NCBI GenBank assembly: GCA_035271585.1
Contig: DATERL010000043.1
Coordinates: 6,449-70,448, forward strand
Direction of reading: 5' to 3'
DNA length: 64,000 nucleotides
Source: Roseimarinus sp035271585
Lineage (GTDB): Bacteria > Bacteroidota > Bacteroidia > Bacteroidales > Prolixibacteraceae
Part shown: positions 18,050-26,237 of the stretch, one piece after another
Layout of the letters: the number at the start of each line of letters is the position of its first letter
Position numbering within the stretch: the stretch's first letter is position 1
Made by a program: the position numbers and the translations under genes
Notes under the pieces: generated by a model
The model's database searches: none
Seen by the model: only the letters and a program-made list of their open reading frames with translations
Told to the model about the DNA's origin: nothing

Positions 18050-18958
18050 ATGAATAATTACAACCTAAGTCACCTAAAAGAACTCGAAGCCGAAGCCATT
18101 CACATTATCCGTGAGGTTGCCGCCGAATTCGAAAATCCGGTGATGCTCTACTCCATCGGCAAAGATTCGTCTGTAATGGTGCGCCTGGCCGAAAAAGCAT
18201 TTTACCCCGGCAAGGTTCCTTTTCCGCTTATGCACATCGATTCCAAATGGAAATTTAAAGAAATGATCGAGTTTAGGGATAATTACGCCCGTGTAAACAA
18301 CTGGGATCTCATTGTTCACTATAACAAAGAAGGTTTCGAGTCTGGCGTTGGACCATTTAGCCACGGGAGCAAAGTTCACACCGACATTATGAAAACACAA
18401 GCCTTACTGGCTGGTCTTGACAAATACAAGTTCGACGCTGCCTTTGGGGGCGCCCGCCGCGACGAAGAAAAATCAAGGGCTAAAGAGCGCATTTTTTCGT
18501 TCCGCGATCGTTTTCACCAATGGGATCCTAAAAACCAGCGCCCCGAATTGTGGGATATTTACAATGCCAAAGTCCAAAAAGGAGAATCGATACGTGTGTT
18601 CCCCATTTCGAACTGGACCGAACTCGACGTGTGGCAATACATACGGCTTGAAAACATCCCCATTGTTCCGCTATACTATGCCAAAGAACGCCCAATGGTC
18701 AACATGGACGGCACTTGGGTGATGGCCGACGACGATCGTATGCCACAAGAATTGCGTGATAAAGCCCAAATGAAAATGGTTCGTTTCCGCACCTTGGGCT
18801 GTTATCCACTAACCGGCGCTGTAGAGTCATCGGCCAATACCATCGAAGAAATTGTGGAAGAAATGATGACCGTAACCGTTTCGGAACGCACCACCCGCAT
18901 TATCGATTTTGACCAGGAAGCCAGTATGGAACAGAAAAAAAGAGAAGGGTATTTTTAA
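18050..18958 (+). CDS. cysD: Sulfate adenylyltransferase subunit 2
   Basis: Small catalytic subunit that forms APS from ATP and sulfate together with CysN. The 302-aa protein has the PP-loop ATP pyrophosphatase motif YSIGKDSSVM, followed by the HIDSKWKFKEM segment, GGARRDEEKSRAKER and the C-terminal TLGCYPLTGAVES typical of CysD. Length is normal. It is followed, after a 157-bp repeat-containing gap, by the cysN/C fusion with which it must work. Confidence 0.96.
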   Translation: MNNYNLSHLKELEAEAIHIIREVAAEFENPVMLYSIGKDSSVMVRLAEKAFYPGKVPFPLMHIDSKWKFKEMIEFRDNYARVNNWDLIVHYNKEGFESGVGPFSHGSKVHTDIMKTQALLAGLDKYKFDAAFGGARRDEEKSRAKERIFSFRDRFHQWDPKNQRPELWDIYNAKVQKGESIRVFPISNWTELDVWQYIRLENIPIVPLYYAKERPMVNMDGTWVMADDDRMPQELRDKAQMKMVRFRTLGCYPLTGAVESSANTIEEIVEEMMTVTVSERTTRIIDFDQEASMEQKKREGYF

Positions 18959-18960
18959 AA

Positions 18961-19053
18961 TCACCCCTAAATCCCCTAAAGGGGACTTCAATTACTTTTA
19001 ACTAATCCTATCCTTAATTCGTAGGATTTAGCCCCCTTCAAGGGGTTGGGGGT
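18961..19053. repeat. C/G-rich intergenic inverted repeat of Bacteroidota type
   Basis: Left arm 18961-18987 (ACCCCTAAATCCCCTAAAGG then GGACT) and right arm 19030-19053 (AGCCCCCTTCAAGGGGTTGG then GGGTA) are imperfect inverted copies about 42 bp apart; each arm also folds on itself (CCCCTAAAGGGG, CCCCTTCAAGGGG). It stands out sharply from the AT-rich surroundings. Similar CCCC/GGGG palindromes are common between genes in this phylum (from memory). Here it splits cysD from cysN/C and could attenuate the downstream gene. Confidence 0.65.
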
Positions 19054-19065
19054 AAAAACAACAAC

Positions 19066-19119
19066 ATGAGCGAAGCGAACAACGATAACAACGGCAACTT
19101 GACAAACCAACAACTATGA
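19066..19119 (+). CDS. Possible 17-codon leader reading frame coupled to cysN/C
   Basis: ATG at 19066 opens a 17-aa frame (MSEANNDNNGNLTNQQL) whose stop overlaps the cysN/C start in an ATGA junction (19116-19119). The Asn-rich content continues into the Asn-rich N-terminus of cysN/C (MTTNNNSSKNTQN), so the segment may instead be a low-complexity extension that lost its frame. Translation-coupled leader or chance; no family. Confidence 0.25.
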   Translation: MSEANNDNNGNLTNQQL

Positions 19120-21086
19120 CAACAAATAACAACAGTTCAAAAAACACACAAAATCCAACGGGCAATACCCGCGGTTCACTTGACATCCAGGCCTTTTTAG
19201 ACCATGACGAACAAAAAGACCTTCTCCGTATTTTGACTGCAGGATCGGTTGACGATGGAAAATCCACTTTAATCGGTCGTTTAATGTTCGACAGTAAGAT
19301 GTTGTACGAAGACCAACTGGCTGCCCTTGAACGCGACAGCAAGCGTGTGGGACATGCCGGCGAAGATACCGACTACGCATTGTTGCTCGACGGCCTTAAA
19401 GCTGAACGCGAACAAGGCATCACCATTGACGTGGCCTATCGTTATTTCAGCACCAACAAACGAAAGTTTATTATTGCCGATTGTCCCGGACATGAGCAAT
19501 ACACCCGGAACATGGTTACTGGTGCATCAACCGCCAACCTGGCCATCATTCTAATCGATGCCACCAAAGGTGTAATAACCCAAAGTCGCCGCCACACTTA
19601 CCTGGTATCGTTATTAGGAATTAAGCACGTGGTGCTGGCCGTGAACAAAATGGACTTGGTTGATTATAGCAAAAAAGTTTTCGACGATATATGTGCCGAT
19701 TATAAAGCCTTCGTTTCGCAACTCAACATCCCCGATGTGGAATTCATTCCCCTCTCGGCACTTAAAGGCGAAAACGTGGTAGATGGAACAGGTAAAATGA
19801 CTTGGTATCATGGCAAAAGCATTCTCGAATTTCTCGAAACAGTGCACGTAGGTAGCGATCGCAATTTCGAAGACATGCGCTACCCTGTTCAATACGTGAA
19901 CCGCCCCGATCGAGATTTTCGCGGATTTTCAGCCAAAGTAGCCTCGGGCATCATCAGAAAGGGCGATGAAATTATGGTGCTCCCCTCGCGAAAAAAATCG
20001 ATAGTTAAGCAAATTGTAACCTACGATGGCGAACTCGAAAAAGCATTTCCACCGCAAACAGTAACCATCACTTTAACCGACGAAATTGACATATCGCGTG
20101 GCGAGATGATTGTTCACCCCGATAACTTGCCCCACATAGAACGCCATTTTGAGGCCATGCTGGTTTGGATGGACGAAAAACCCATGAACCCTGCCACCCA
20201 ATTCTATATTAAGCACAACACCAATACCACCAAAGCACAAATCGATGGTATTAAATACAAAGTCGATATCAATACTTTGCAAAAATCGGCCATCGACCAC
20301 TTTGAACTGAACGAAATAGGCCGAACGGTAATCACCACGGTTAAACCAATTTTTTTCGACCCCTATACCAAAAACAAAAGTACTGGTTCATTTGTGTTGA
20401 TCGATCCGGTAACTCACAATACCTGTGCAGTGGGTATGATTATCGACAAACTGAAGGCAGATGATTTGACCAGCAAAATATCGCTCGGCGAATACCGCGA
20501 CCGCATTGATAAGGGTGAATGCCTTATCACCAAGATTGAACGCCAAAAACGCTACGGACAAAAAGGATCAACCTTATGGTTTACTGGTTTGCACGGTTCA
20601 GGCAAAAACGAATTGGCCTACCTACTCGAAAAAGAATTGTTCGGCATGGGGGCAACGGTGGTACTGCTAGATGGCAGTACCCTGCGCTCGGGCCTATCGC
20701 GCGAACTCGATTTTTCGGAGGCCGACCATGCAGAACATCTACGACGTGTTGCACACATTGCGCACATTTTGAACGATCAGGGTGTTATTGTTATCTGTTC
20801 GTTTATATCGCCTCGAGGAAAAAACAGAGATCAGGTTGCCGAAATAATAGGCAAAGATCGTTTTCATTTAATTTATATGGACGCCACACTTGAATACTGT
20901 AAACAAAATAAACCAGAACTTTATGAACTTGCCGAAAACGGCAAACTTGACAATTTACCTGGTATCGATTTTGATTTTGAAGCACCTATTATTTCGGCAC
21001 TAAGCCTTAAACCTGTAGATCTTCAAGAAAACATCAACTTGGTAATATCATTTTTAAATAGTGAAAAAATTTATCCTATTGATTAA
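19116..21086 (+). CDS. cysNC: Sulfate adenylyltransferase subunit 1 / adenylylsulfate kinase fusion (CysN/C)
   Basis: The N-terminal part (about 22-450) is the CysN GTPase that drives APS formation by CysD: P-loop AGSVDDGKST, DCPGHEQY and NKMDLVD are intact. The C-terminal part (about 480-656) is an APS-kinase domain that would make PAPS, but key positions deviate: the Walker A reads GLHGSGKNE, with Asn where Ser/Thr is expected, and the usual LDGDNVR reads LDGSTLR. FISP and the GIDFDFEAP region are retained. So the kinase may be weak, altered or regulatory. The first ~20 residues are Asn/Ser-rich and extra relative to the family core. Gene order with cysD and cysQ supports sulfate activation. 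Confidence 0.9.
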   Translation: MTTNNNSSKNTQNPTGNTRGSLDIQAFLDHDEQKDLLRILTAGSVDDGKSTLIGRLMFDSKMLYEDQLAALERDSKRVGHAGEDTDYALLLDGLKAEREQGITIDVAYRYFSTNKRKFIIADCPGHEQYTRNMVTGASTANLAIILIDATKGVITQSRRHTYLVSLLGIKHVVLAVNKMDLVDYSKKVFDDICADYKAFVSQLNIPDVEFIPLSALKGENVVDGTGKMTWYHGKSILEFLETVHVGSDRNFEDMRYPVQYVNRPDRDFRGFSAKVASGIIRKGDEIMVLPSRKKSIVKQIVTYDGELEKAFPPQTVTITLTDEIDISRGEMIVHPDNLPHIERHFEAMLVWMDEKPMNPATQFYIKHNTNTTKAQIDGIKYKVDINTLQKSAIDHFELNEIGRTVITTVKPIFFDPYTKNKSTGSFVLIDPVTHNTCAVGMIIDKLKADDLTSKISLGEYRDRIDKGECLITKIERQKRYGQKGSTLWFTGLHGSGKNELAYLLEKELFGMGATVVLLDGSTLRSGLSRELDFSEADHAEHLRRVAHIAHILNDQGVIVICSFISPRGKNRDQVAEIIGKDRFHLIYMDATLEYCKQNKPELYELAENGKLDNLPGIDFDFEAPIISALSLKPVDLQENINLVISFLNSEKIYPID

Positions 21087-21177
21087 TAACATGATAAAAC
21101 AATAGCTTGTAAAAATCAAAAACCTTATTTTTATAAACTATTATTAAAAAATTGAATAAATACAAAAAAACAAACTA

Positions 21178-22587
21178 ATGGTTATAAAAAATATTTGCTG
21201 TATTGGCGCAGGCTACGTAGGTGGCCCCACCATGGCTGTTATTGCCCAACAATGCCCAGAAATAAATGTAACTATCGTTGATATTAACCCCGACAGAATT
21301 GCCGCATGGAATGACCCCGACCTCAACAATTTACCCATTTACGAACCCAGACTAAAAGAGGTTGTCAACGAAGCACGCGGACGAAACTTGTTTTTTTCAA
21401 CCGATATTGAAAAAGGAATAAAAGAAGCCGAAATGATTTTTATATCGGTAAATACGCCAACCAAAACCTATGGAAAAGGTAAGGGTATGGCAGCCGATCT
21501 CAAGTTTGTTGAATTAAGCGCCCGCCAAATAGCCAAGGTTTCAACCAGCAACAAAATTGTAGTCGAAAAATCGACCTTGCCAGTTCGTACCGCACAAGCA
21601 ATTAAAAACATACTTGAGAATTCAGGTAATAAGGTAAAATTTCAGATTTTATCGAACCCCGAATTTTTAGCTGAAGGAACAGCCATTCAAGATTTATTGA
21701 AACCCGACAGGGTACTAATTGGAGGCGAAGAAAGCCCTGAAGGAAAAGAAGCCATTGAAGCTTTGACTGAAATTTACCTCAACTGGGTTCCACGCCAAAA
21801 CATTCTTCAAACCAATGTTTGGAGCAGTGAATTATCGAAATTAGCTGCCAATGCTTTTTTAGCTCAACGAATTTCATCTATCAATTCGATTTCGGCCTTA
21901 TGCGAACATACAGGGGCGAATGTTGAAGAGGTTTCCAGAGCAATTGGAATGGACAAGCGCATTGGAAACAAGTTTCTAAGACCATCAGTTGGTTTTGGTG
22001 GCAGCTGTTTTCAAAAGGATATTTTGAACCTAGTATATATTTGCCAAAGTCTAGGACTTAATGAAGTAGCAACCTATTGGGAACAGGTAAAACTGATGAA
22101 CGACTACCAAAAGCACCGCTTTGCCGACAATATTATTCAAACACTTTACAATACTGTTTCGGGCAAAAAAATTGCTTTTTTGGGATGGGCTTTCAAGAAA
22201 GACACCAACGATACTCGCGAAAGTGCAGCCATTTATGTGGCCAAGGAATTACTCGACGACCAGGCCGAAATTCACGTTTACGACCCCAAAGTATCTAAAG
22301 TACAGATTATTAAAGATCTCGACGAGATATTTTTAAAAGAAGAAAATATTTTGTTCACAAAATCCGATTCGTTTAAATTGTTGCACATTCACGATACACC
22401 CTACCCGGCCCTTGAAAATGCACATGCCATTGCCATATTAACCGAATGGGACGAGTTTGTAAACTACAATTGGGAAAACATTTTTGAAAAAATGTTGAAA
22501 CCTGCATTCATTTTTGATGGGCGTAACATACTCTGCCCCAAAACGATGAAAGAAATTGGATTTAGTATAAAAAGTATCGGAAAATAG
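21178..22587 (+). CDS. UDP-glucose 6-dehydrogenase (eukaryote-like class)
   Basis: Oxidises UDP-glucose to UDP-glucuronate with two NAD+, for acidic surface polysaccharides. The 469-aa protein has the N-terminal Rossmann motif GAGYVGGPTM, the middle segment VEKSTLPVRTA and SNPEFLAEGTA, catalytic Cys277 in GFGGSCFQKD, and the C-terminal UDP-binding domain with GWAFKKDTNDTRES. The length and the GPT variant of the Rossmann loop match animal and plant enzymes more than the short bacterial Ugd. It sits 91 bp after cysN/C; together they would supply UDP-GlcA and PAPS, both used for sulfated acidic glycans, though this link is inference. Confidence 0.94.
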   Translation: MVIKNICCIGAGYVGGPTMAVIAQQCPEINVTIVDINPDRIAAWNDPDLNNLPIYEPRLKEVVNEARGRNLFFSTDIEKGIKEAEMIFISVNTPTKTYGKGKGMAADLKFVELSARQIAKVSTSNKIVVEKSTLPVRTAQAIKNILENSGNKVKFQILSNPEFLAEGTAIQDLLKPDRVLIGGEESPEGKEAIEALTEIYLNWVPRQNILQTNVWSSELSKLAANAFLAQRISSINSISALCEHTGANVEEVSRAIGMDKRIGNKFLRPSVGFGGSCFQKDILNLVYICQSLGLNEVATYWEQVKLMNDYQKHRFADNIIQTLYNTVSGKKIAFLGWAFKKDTNDTRESAAIYVAKELLDDQAEIHVYDPKVSKVQIIKDLDEIFLKEENILFTKSDSFKLLHIHDTPYPALENAHAIAILTEWDEFVNYNWENIFEKMLKPAFIFDGRNILCPKTMKEIGFSIKSIGK

Positions 22588-22589
22588 AA

Positions 22590-22763
22590 TCAGTAATTAT
22601 TGGGTTCAAATAATTTTTCACCCTCGGTTGATGTAATAAGAGCAACGCCAGAAGCATTGCTCCATACATTTATAGCGGTAGGAGACATGTCAAGTGGTCG
22701 ATCAACGACGAAAATCAAACCTATTAAAATGAAAATTAAACTGGTGCTTATTAAATTAGGCAA
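22590..22763 (-). CDS. Possible small membrane protein, 57 aa
   Basis: A minus-strand frame from a TTG at 22763 encodes a short leader, one hydrophobic helix (STSLIFILIGLIFVVD) and a polar tail (DRPLDMSPTAINVWSNASG...EKLFEPNNY). The opposite strand also has an open frame (22600-22803), which looks like its shadow. A second minus-strand frame just upstream (about 22765-22863, ending GKDFARLGVKNFA) lacks a start codon, so the pair may be one frameshifted gene. No family recognised. The rest of 22588-23079 shows no other gene. Confidence 0.28.
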   Translation of the reverse strand: MPNLISTSLIFILIGLIFVVDRPLDMSPTAINVWSNASGVALITSTEGEKLFEPNNY

Positions 22764-23079
22764 AGTTTTTTACGCCCAAACGAGCAAAATCTTTTCCGAC
22801 TGAATATTTGAGATCCCTGTTATAATCCTGGCTATCATCAAAGGAACCACGATCTTTTACAAAGCGTTAAAAAGTTTTCTTCCATAAAGAATAATCTCGT
22901 AAGATATAAAAAAACGTTTTCAGCAAAAAAACACCTACAAAGAATCATCTCGTTACAAGCAAAAACGCACAATAATAAACGACAAATTAGAGCTACAATT
23001 ATAGTCAATGATTTATTTCCCTACTTAAAATCAATAAAGTACAAATTTTTCTTTATTTTTCGGAATTAAAATATGGAAG

Positions 23080-23946
23080 ATGAGGCAACTTAAAATTACC
23101 AAACAAGTAACAAACAGAGAAACTTTATCGCTCGATAAATATTTACACGAAATCGGGAAAGTAGATTTATTGACGCCAGATAAGGAAGTTGAACTGGCCA
23201 AAATGATAAAAAAAGGAGATCGGGCAGCATTTGAACAACTCATCAAATCGAACTTGCGATTTGTTGTTTCGGTTGCAAAACAGTACCAAAACCAAGGGCT
23301 CAGTCTCCCCGACCTCATTAACGAAGGCAATCTCGGCTTAATAAAAGCAGCTGAACGTTTTGATGAAACTCGTGGCTTTAAGTTCATTTCGTATGCCGTA
23401 TGGTGGATTCGCCAAGCGATACTTCAAGCTTTGGCTGAACAAGCCCGTATTGTTCGGTTGCCGCTCAATAAAATAGGTTCTATCAACAAAATCAACAAAG
23501 CGTTCAATAAGTTGGAACAAGAATTTCAACGCGAACCAACAGCCAAAGAAATTGCCGAAATACTCGAAATGACACCCGAAGTTGTCGAAGAAACCATGAA
23601 GGCTTCAGGACATCACGTATCGATGGACGCGCCCCTAAAAGAAGAAGATGGCAACACCATGTACGATGTTATCCTTGACTCCGACACACCAAGTCCAGAT
23701 TTGGGTTTGCTGAATAACTCGTTGCAACAGGAAATAGAAAGATCGTTGGCCACTTTAGGCGAACGTGAGGCCGAAATACTACGTTATTATTTTGGATTGA
23801 ACGGTACCCGCCCGCATACACTCGAAGAAATTGGTGAAGTGCTTGGTCTTACCCGCGAACGTGTTAGGCAAATTAAAGAAAAATCGATTAAAAAACTGAA
23901 AAATAATTATCGCAACAAATTGTTAAAAAGCTACTTAGGCGAATAA
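23080..23946 (+). CDS. rpoD: Primary RNA polymerase sigma factor (RpoD, Bacteroidota type)
   Basis: Housekeeping sigma factor. The 288-aa protein lacks region 1.1, as expected for this phylum. Region 1.2 opens with LDKYLHEIGKVDLLTPDKEVEL; region 2 has NLRFVVSVAKQYQNQGLSLPDLI and the RFDETRGFKFISYAVWWIRQ -10 element-binding helix; region 3 and region 4 (TLEEIGEVLGLTRERVRQIK helix-turn-helix) are complete. It is a single gene with a terminator just after it. This factor recognises the TTTG/TAnnTTTG promoters noted elsewhere in the window. Confidence 0.97.
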   Translation: MRQLKITKQVTNRETLSLDKYLHEIGKVDLLTPDKEVELAKMIKKGDRAAFEQLIKSNLRFVVSVAKQYQNQGLSLPDLINEGNLGLIKAAERFDETRGFKFISYAVWWIRQAILQALAEQARIVRLPLNKIGSINKINKAFNKLEQEFQREPTAKEIAEILEMTPEVVEETMKASGHHVSMDAPLKEEDGNTMYDVILDSDTPSPDLGLLNNSLQQEIERSLATLGEREAEILRYYFGLNGTRPHTLEEIGEVLGLTRERVRQIKEKSIKKLKNNYRNKLLKSYLGE

Positions 23947-23951
23947 AACTC

Positions 23952-23980
23952 AAAAAGCTCTTTAAAGGGGCTTTTTCTTT
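23952..23980 (+). terminator. Intrinsic terminator after rpoD
   Basis: AAAAAGCTCTTT pairs with AAAGGGGCTTTTT (one extra G), followed by CTTTTT. It ends 24 bp before the rpe promoter box. Confidence 0.75.
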
Positions 23981-24003
23981 TTAAAATTAGCATAAAAAAG
24001 CAG

Positions 24004-24011
24004 TAATTTTG
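24004..24011 (+). promoter_or_regulatory. Candidate -7 box (TAATTTTG) of rpe
   Basis: Exact TAnnTTTG match 24 bp before the rpe ATG and just after the rpoD terminator, so rpe is likely transcribed on its own. Confidence 0.45.
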
Positions 24012-24035
24012 TAAAATCAGCTTAAGCAACAAGAA

Positions 24036-24686
24036 ATGAAAAGAATAATAGCACCGTCAATTTTAGCTGCCAATTTTCTCGAACTGGGCAACGAAATTGA
24101 AACAATAAATAAAAGTGAAGCAACTTGGATACACTACGACGTAATGGACGGCGTTTTTGTACCCAACATTTCATTTGGCCCTTTCATTCTAAAGCAAATT
24201 AGCCAAATAACATCAAAACCAATTGATGTTCATTTAATGATAATTAACCCCAATCCGTATATTGTACCTTTTAAAGAAGCGGGAGCAGCAAACATCACAG
24301 TTCATTACGAAACCTGTCCTCATCTTCACCGAACTATCCAATCCATTAAAGACTTAGGCATTAAGGCCAGCGTATGCCTTAATCCGCACACTCCGGTTGA
24401 ACTGCTTAACGAGATTTTACCCGAAATTGATATGGTTTTACTCATGTCGGTTAACCCCGGTTTTGGCGGCCAAACATTTATTGAATCCACCTATAATAAA
24501 GTGAAAAAACTAAGAGCAATGATTGATCAAAAAGGACTAGATACACTTATTGAAGTTGATGGTGGAATCAATCTCGAAACCGGCAAAATGCTATTCGATG
24601 CAGGAGCTAATGTATTGGTTGCCGGCAGTTTCGTTTTCAAATCGGCCAATCCAATTAAACAGGTGTCTGAATTGTTAAATATTTGA
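24036..24686 (+). CDS. rpe: Ribulose-phosphate 3-epimerase
   Basis: Interconverts ribulose-5-phosphate and xylulose-5-phosphate in the pentose phosphate pathway. The 216-aa TIM barrel shows IAPSILAANFLEL, YDVMDGVFVPNISFGP (metal-binding His/Asp region), DVHLMI, MSVNPGFGGQTFI and the catalytic EVDGGINLETG. Normal length, no anomalies. Confidence 0.96.
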   Translation: MKRIIAPSILAANFLELGNEIETINKSEATWIHYDVMDGVFVPNISFGPFILKQISQITSKPIDVHLMIINPNPYIVPFKEAGAANITVHYETCPHLHRTIQSIKDLGIKASVCLNPHTPVELLNEILPEIDMVLLMSVNPGFGGQTFIESTYNKVKKLRAMIDQKGLDTLIEVDGGINLETGKMLFDAGANVLVAGSFVFKSANPIKQVSELLNI

Positions 24687-24757
24687 ATCCTTTCCCCGAT
24701 CTTTTTGTTATACTAACAACTATATCTATATTTAAATTTTTGATTGAGGGAAAATAA

Positions 24758-25486
24758 ATGGAAAGCAAAATTAATTACAACAACATAAACGAGGTTCTCA
24801 ACAATATACCCGACAACTTTAAAATATTAGAAGAGACCATCGACATTGAAGTTCAAAAGGAATACTATGAAGCATCAACTTCAATAGAAATTGAACACGA
24901 AAAAGAAGACCCGATAAGCTTAATTGAAAAATTAAACTTACCAGATACCAACCTGCAAACAAAAAAAACCACCCTACAAAAATTGGCTATCATCGATTCA
25001 GTTGAATCGTTTAGGGCAATCGAAAAATTTTGTAAAAGTGCCAATGCCGACATTAAGGATTGGGCTGTTTTAGCACTGCAGCAAAGTAGAATGGTTTTAC
25101 ACAGCTCCTTGCTCGACGAACAACAAATTTTTATTTCAACCGGGCTGGGCGGTAAAAACAATAAGTTGCGCTACTTTATGATTTTTCCCTATAAAAACTT
25201 TGAAATTTTAAACAACATTCAAAAAAGTTCACTCGAAAAAGAGCTGCTCTATTTTCTTGAGCGTAACAATTCCGAATTTGAAGAAATTACATTTTACAAC
25301 CATTTTGCAACAGCAACTTCGTTAATCCCACTTAAAGCACCCGTTACCGAAATTATTGGCGAAACCATCGAAGAATGCAACCAGTTAGGCGACTTCCTTT
25401 CGGACGATGTAATCATTACCAATATTAAGAAATTCAACGAAAACGAAATTATTGAAATTATTGCAAACCATGAGCAACAAGCTTAA
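24758..25486 (+). CDS. Conserved hypothetical cytosolic protein, 242 aa
   Basis: No signal peptide or membrane segment. The N-terminal ~130 residues are helical and HEAT-like (LQKLAIIDSVESFRAIEKFCKS...DWAVLALQQSRM), followed by a mixed alpha/beta half beginning FISTGLGGKNNKLRYF. I believe it is a Bacteroidota-specific family but do not know its function. It lies 71 bp after rpe. Its last 17 bp overlap the start of a decayed MTH1187-type gene (25470-25760), so the two were probably once translated together, which makes a shared role plausible but unproven. Confidence 0.8.
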   Translation: MESKINYNNINEVLNNIPDNFKILEETIDIEVQKEYYEASTSIEIEHEKEDPISLIEKLNLPDTNLQTKKTTLQKLAIIDSVESFRAIEKFCKSANADIKDWAVLALQQSRMVLHSSLLDEQQIFISTGLGGKNNKLRYFMIFPYKNFEILNNIQKSSLEKELLYFLERNNSEFEEITFYNHFATATSLIPLKAPVTEIIGETIEECNQLGDFLSDDVIITNIKKFNENEIIEIIANHEQQA

Positions 25487-25760
25487 CCTCGCCATACAAG
25501 TTTTACCACAAACAGATATCATATACCCCTATTTCATTGTTGATAAAGCCATCGAGATTATTCAAAAATAGGTTTTACATACAAAATATGCCCTTTCAAA
25601 ACCTTAGTTGAAGGGTATTAGGACGAATTAATGGCACAGTTAAACAAATAAACGAAGTTTGTTATGCCAATGAAACAAAAAGCATGATGTGCTATTTAAA
25701 ACACAAACTCGTAACAACGAAGAGGTTACCATTGAAGACAAAATAGAGAAATACCAATAA
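25470..25760 (+). pseudogene. Decayed MTH1187/YkoF-type thiamine-binding protein gene
   Basis: ATG at 25470 opens MSNKLNLAIQVLPQ...IVDKAIEIIQK, which matches the N-terminus of the ~95-aa MTH1187 (PF01910, thiamine-binding) family, then stops at TAG. In other frames the rest of the family pattern follows in order: CPFKTLVEGY, stop, DELMAQLNK, stop, then VCYANETKSMMCYLK, and the family's C-terminal EEVTIEDKIEKYQ ending at 25760. So several nonsense and frameshift lesions interrupt a once complete gene. It overlaps the 3' end of the 242-aa gene by 17 bp. The family identity is recalled; the lesions are seen directly. Confidence 0.8.
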
Positions 25761-25805
25761 CCAAAACGAAGAGCATTTTTTATTTATTTTTTATTCATTT
25801 TTTGT

Positions 25806-25835
25806 TTTGGAAACACACAACTTTTTCTATCTTTG
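25806..25835 (+). promoter_or_regulatory. Promoter of tRNA-Arg (TTTG ... TATCTTTG)
   Basis: -33-like TTTG at 25806-25809 and a perfect -7 TATCTTTG at 25828-25835, about 18 bp apart. The predicted start lies about 10-15 nt before the tRNA. This is the clearest Bacteroidota promoter in the window. Confidence 0.65.
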
Positions 25836-25852
25836 CACCGCATTTTTGCACC

Positions 25853-25925
25853 GGTCCTGTAGCTTAATGGATAGAGCATCTGACTACGGATCAGAAGGTT
25901 GGGGGTTCGAGTCTCTCCAGGATCA
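25853..25925 (+). tRNA. tRNA-Arg (anticodon ACG)
   Basis: 73 nt with a complete cloverleaf: acceptor GGTCCTG / CAGGATC (one G-T pair), D-arm GCTTAATGGATAGAGC, anticodon stem TCTGA / TCAGA around loop CTACGGA (anticodon ACG), and T-arm GGGGG TTCGAGT CTCTC. CCA is not encoded. ACG would be read after A34-to-I editing. Confidence 0.96.
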
Positions 25926-25926
25926 C

Positions 25927-25958
25927 AAAAAGGGTTACTTTCAAAGTAGCCCTTTTTT
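25927..25958 (+). terminator. Intrinsic terminator after tRNA-Arg
   Basis: GGGTTACTTT / AAAGTAGCCC stem flanked by an A-run and T6, starting immediately after the tRNA. Confidence 0.85.
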
Positions 25959-26075
25959 GTTTCATTTATTTCGATAATAATATTTCTACTACCCCCAATA
26001 CCTCTTTTAATTATGTCTCAAAAACGTTCTAAATTAAAACCATCATGAGGTAAAAAGTATTTTTCAAAAAAAAAC

Positions 26076-26237
26076 ATGTCAGCAATAAACTTATTGCCAA
26101 AAAAACGTGGCTGGATTAAAAAGTTTATCTATTTTAATGTTTTAAATATTGCAGAGGGAATGAATGCAATTAATATAAAAACAAAAAATAACATGTATGT
26201 TTACGCTAGTGTTATTCTAATTACAAATGAAATATGA
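26076..26237 (+). CDS. Possible small protein (53 aa) coupled to the solute-binding lipoprotein gene
   Basis: ATG at 26076 opens a 53-codon frame (MSAINLLPKKRGWIKKFIYF... ending VILITNEI) whose TGA overlaps the ATG of the next gene (ATGA at 26234-26237). The overlap is the main support; no family or signal is recognised and the region is AT-rich, so chance is possible. Apart from this frame the gap 25960-26233 shows nothing. Confidence 0.27.
   Translation: MSAINLLPKKRGWIKKFIYFNVLNIAEGMNAINIKTKNNMYVYASVILITNEI

Noticed and set aside
22600..22803. 67-codon plus-strand frame after UDP-glucose dehydrogenase
   Set aside because: TTG start without context; its sequence looks like the reverse reading of the minus-strand membrane-helix frame at 22590-22763.
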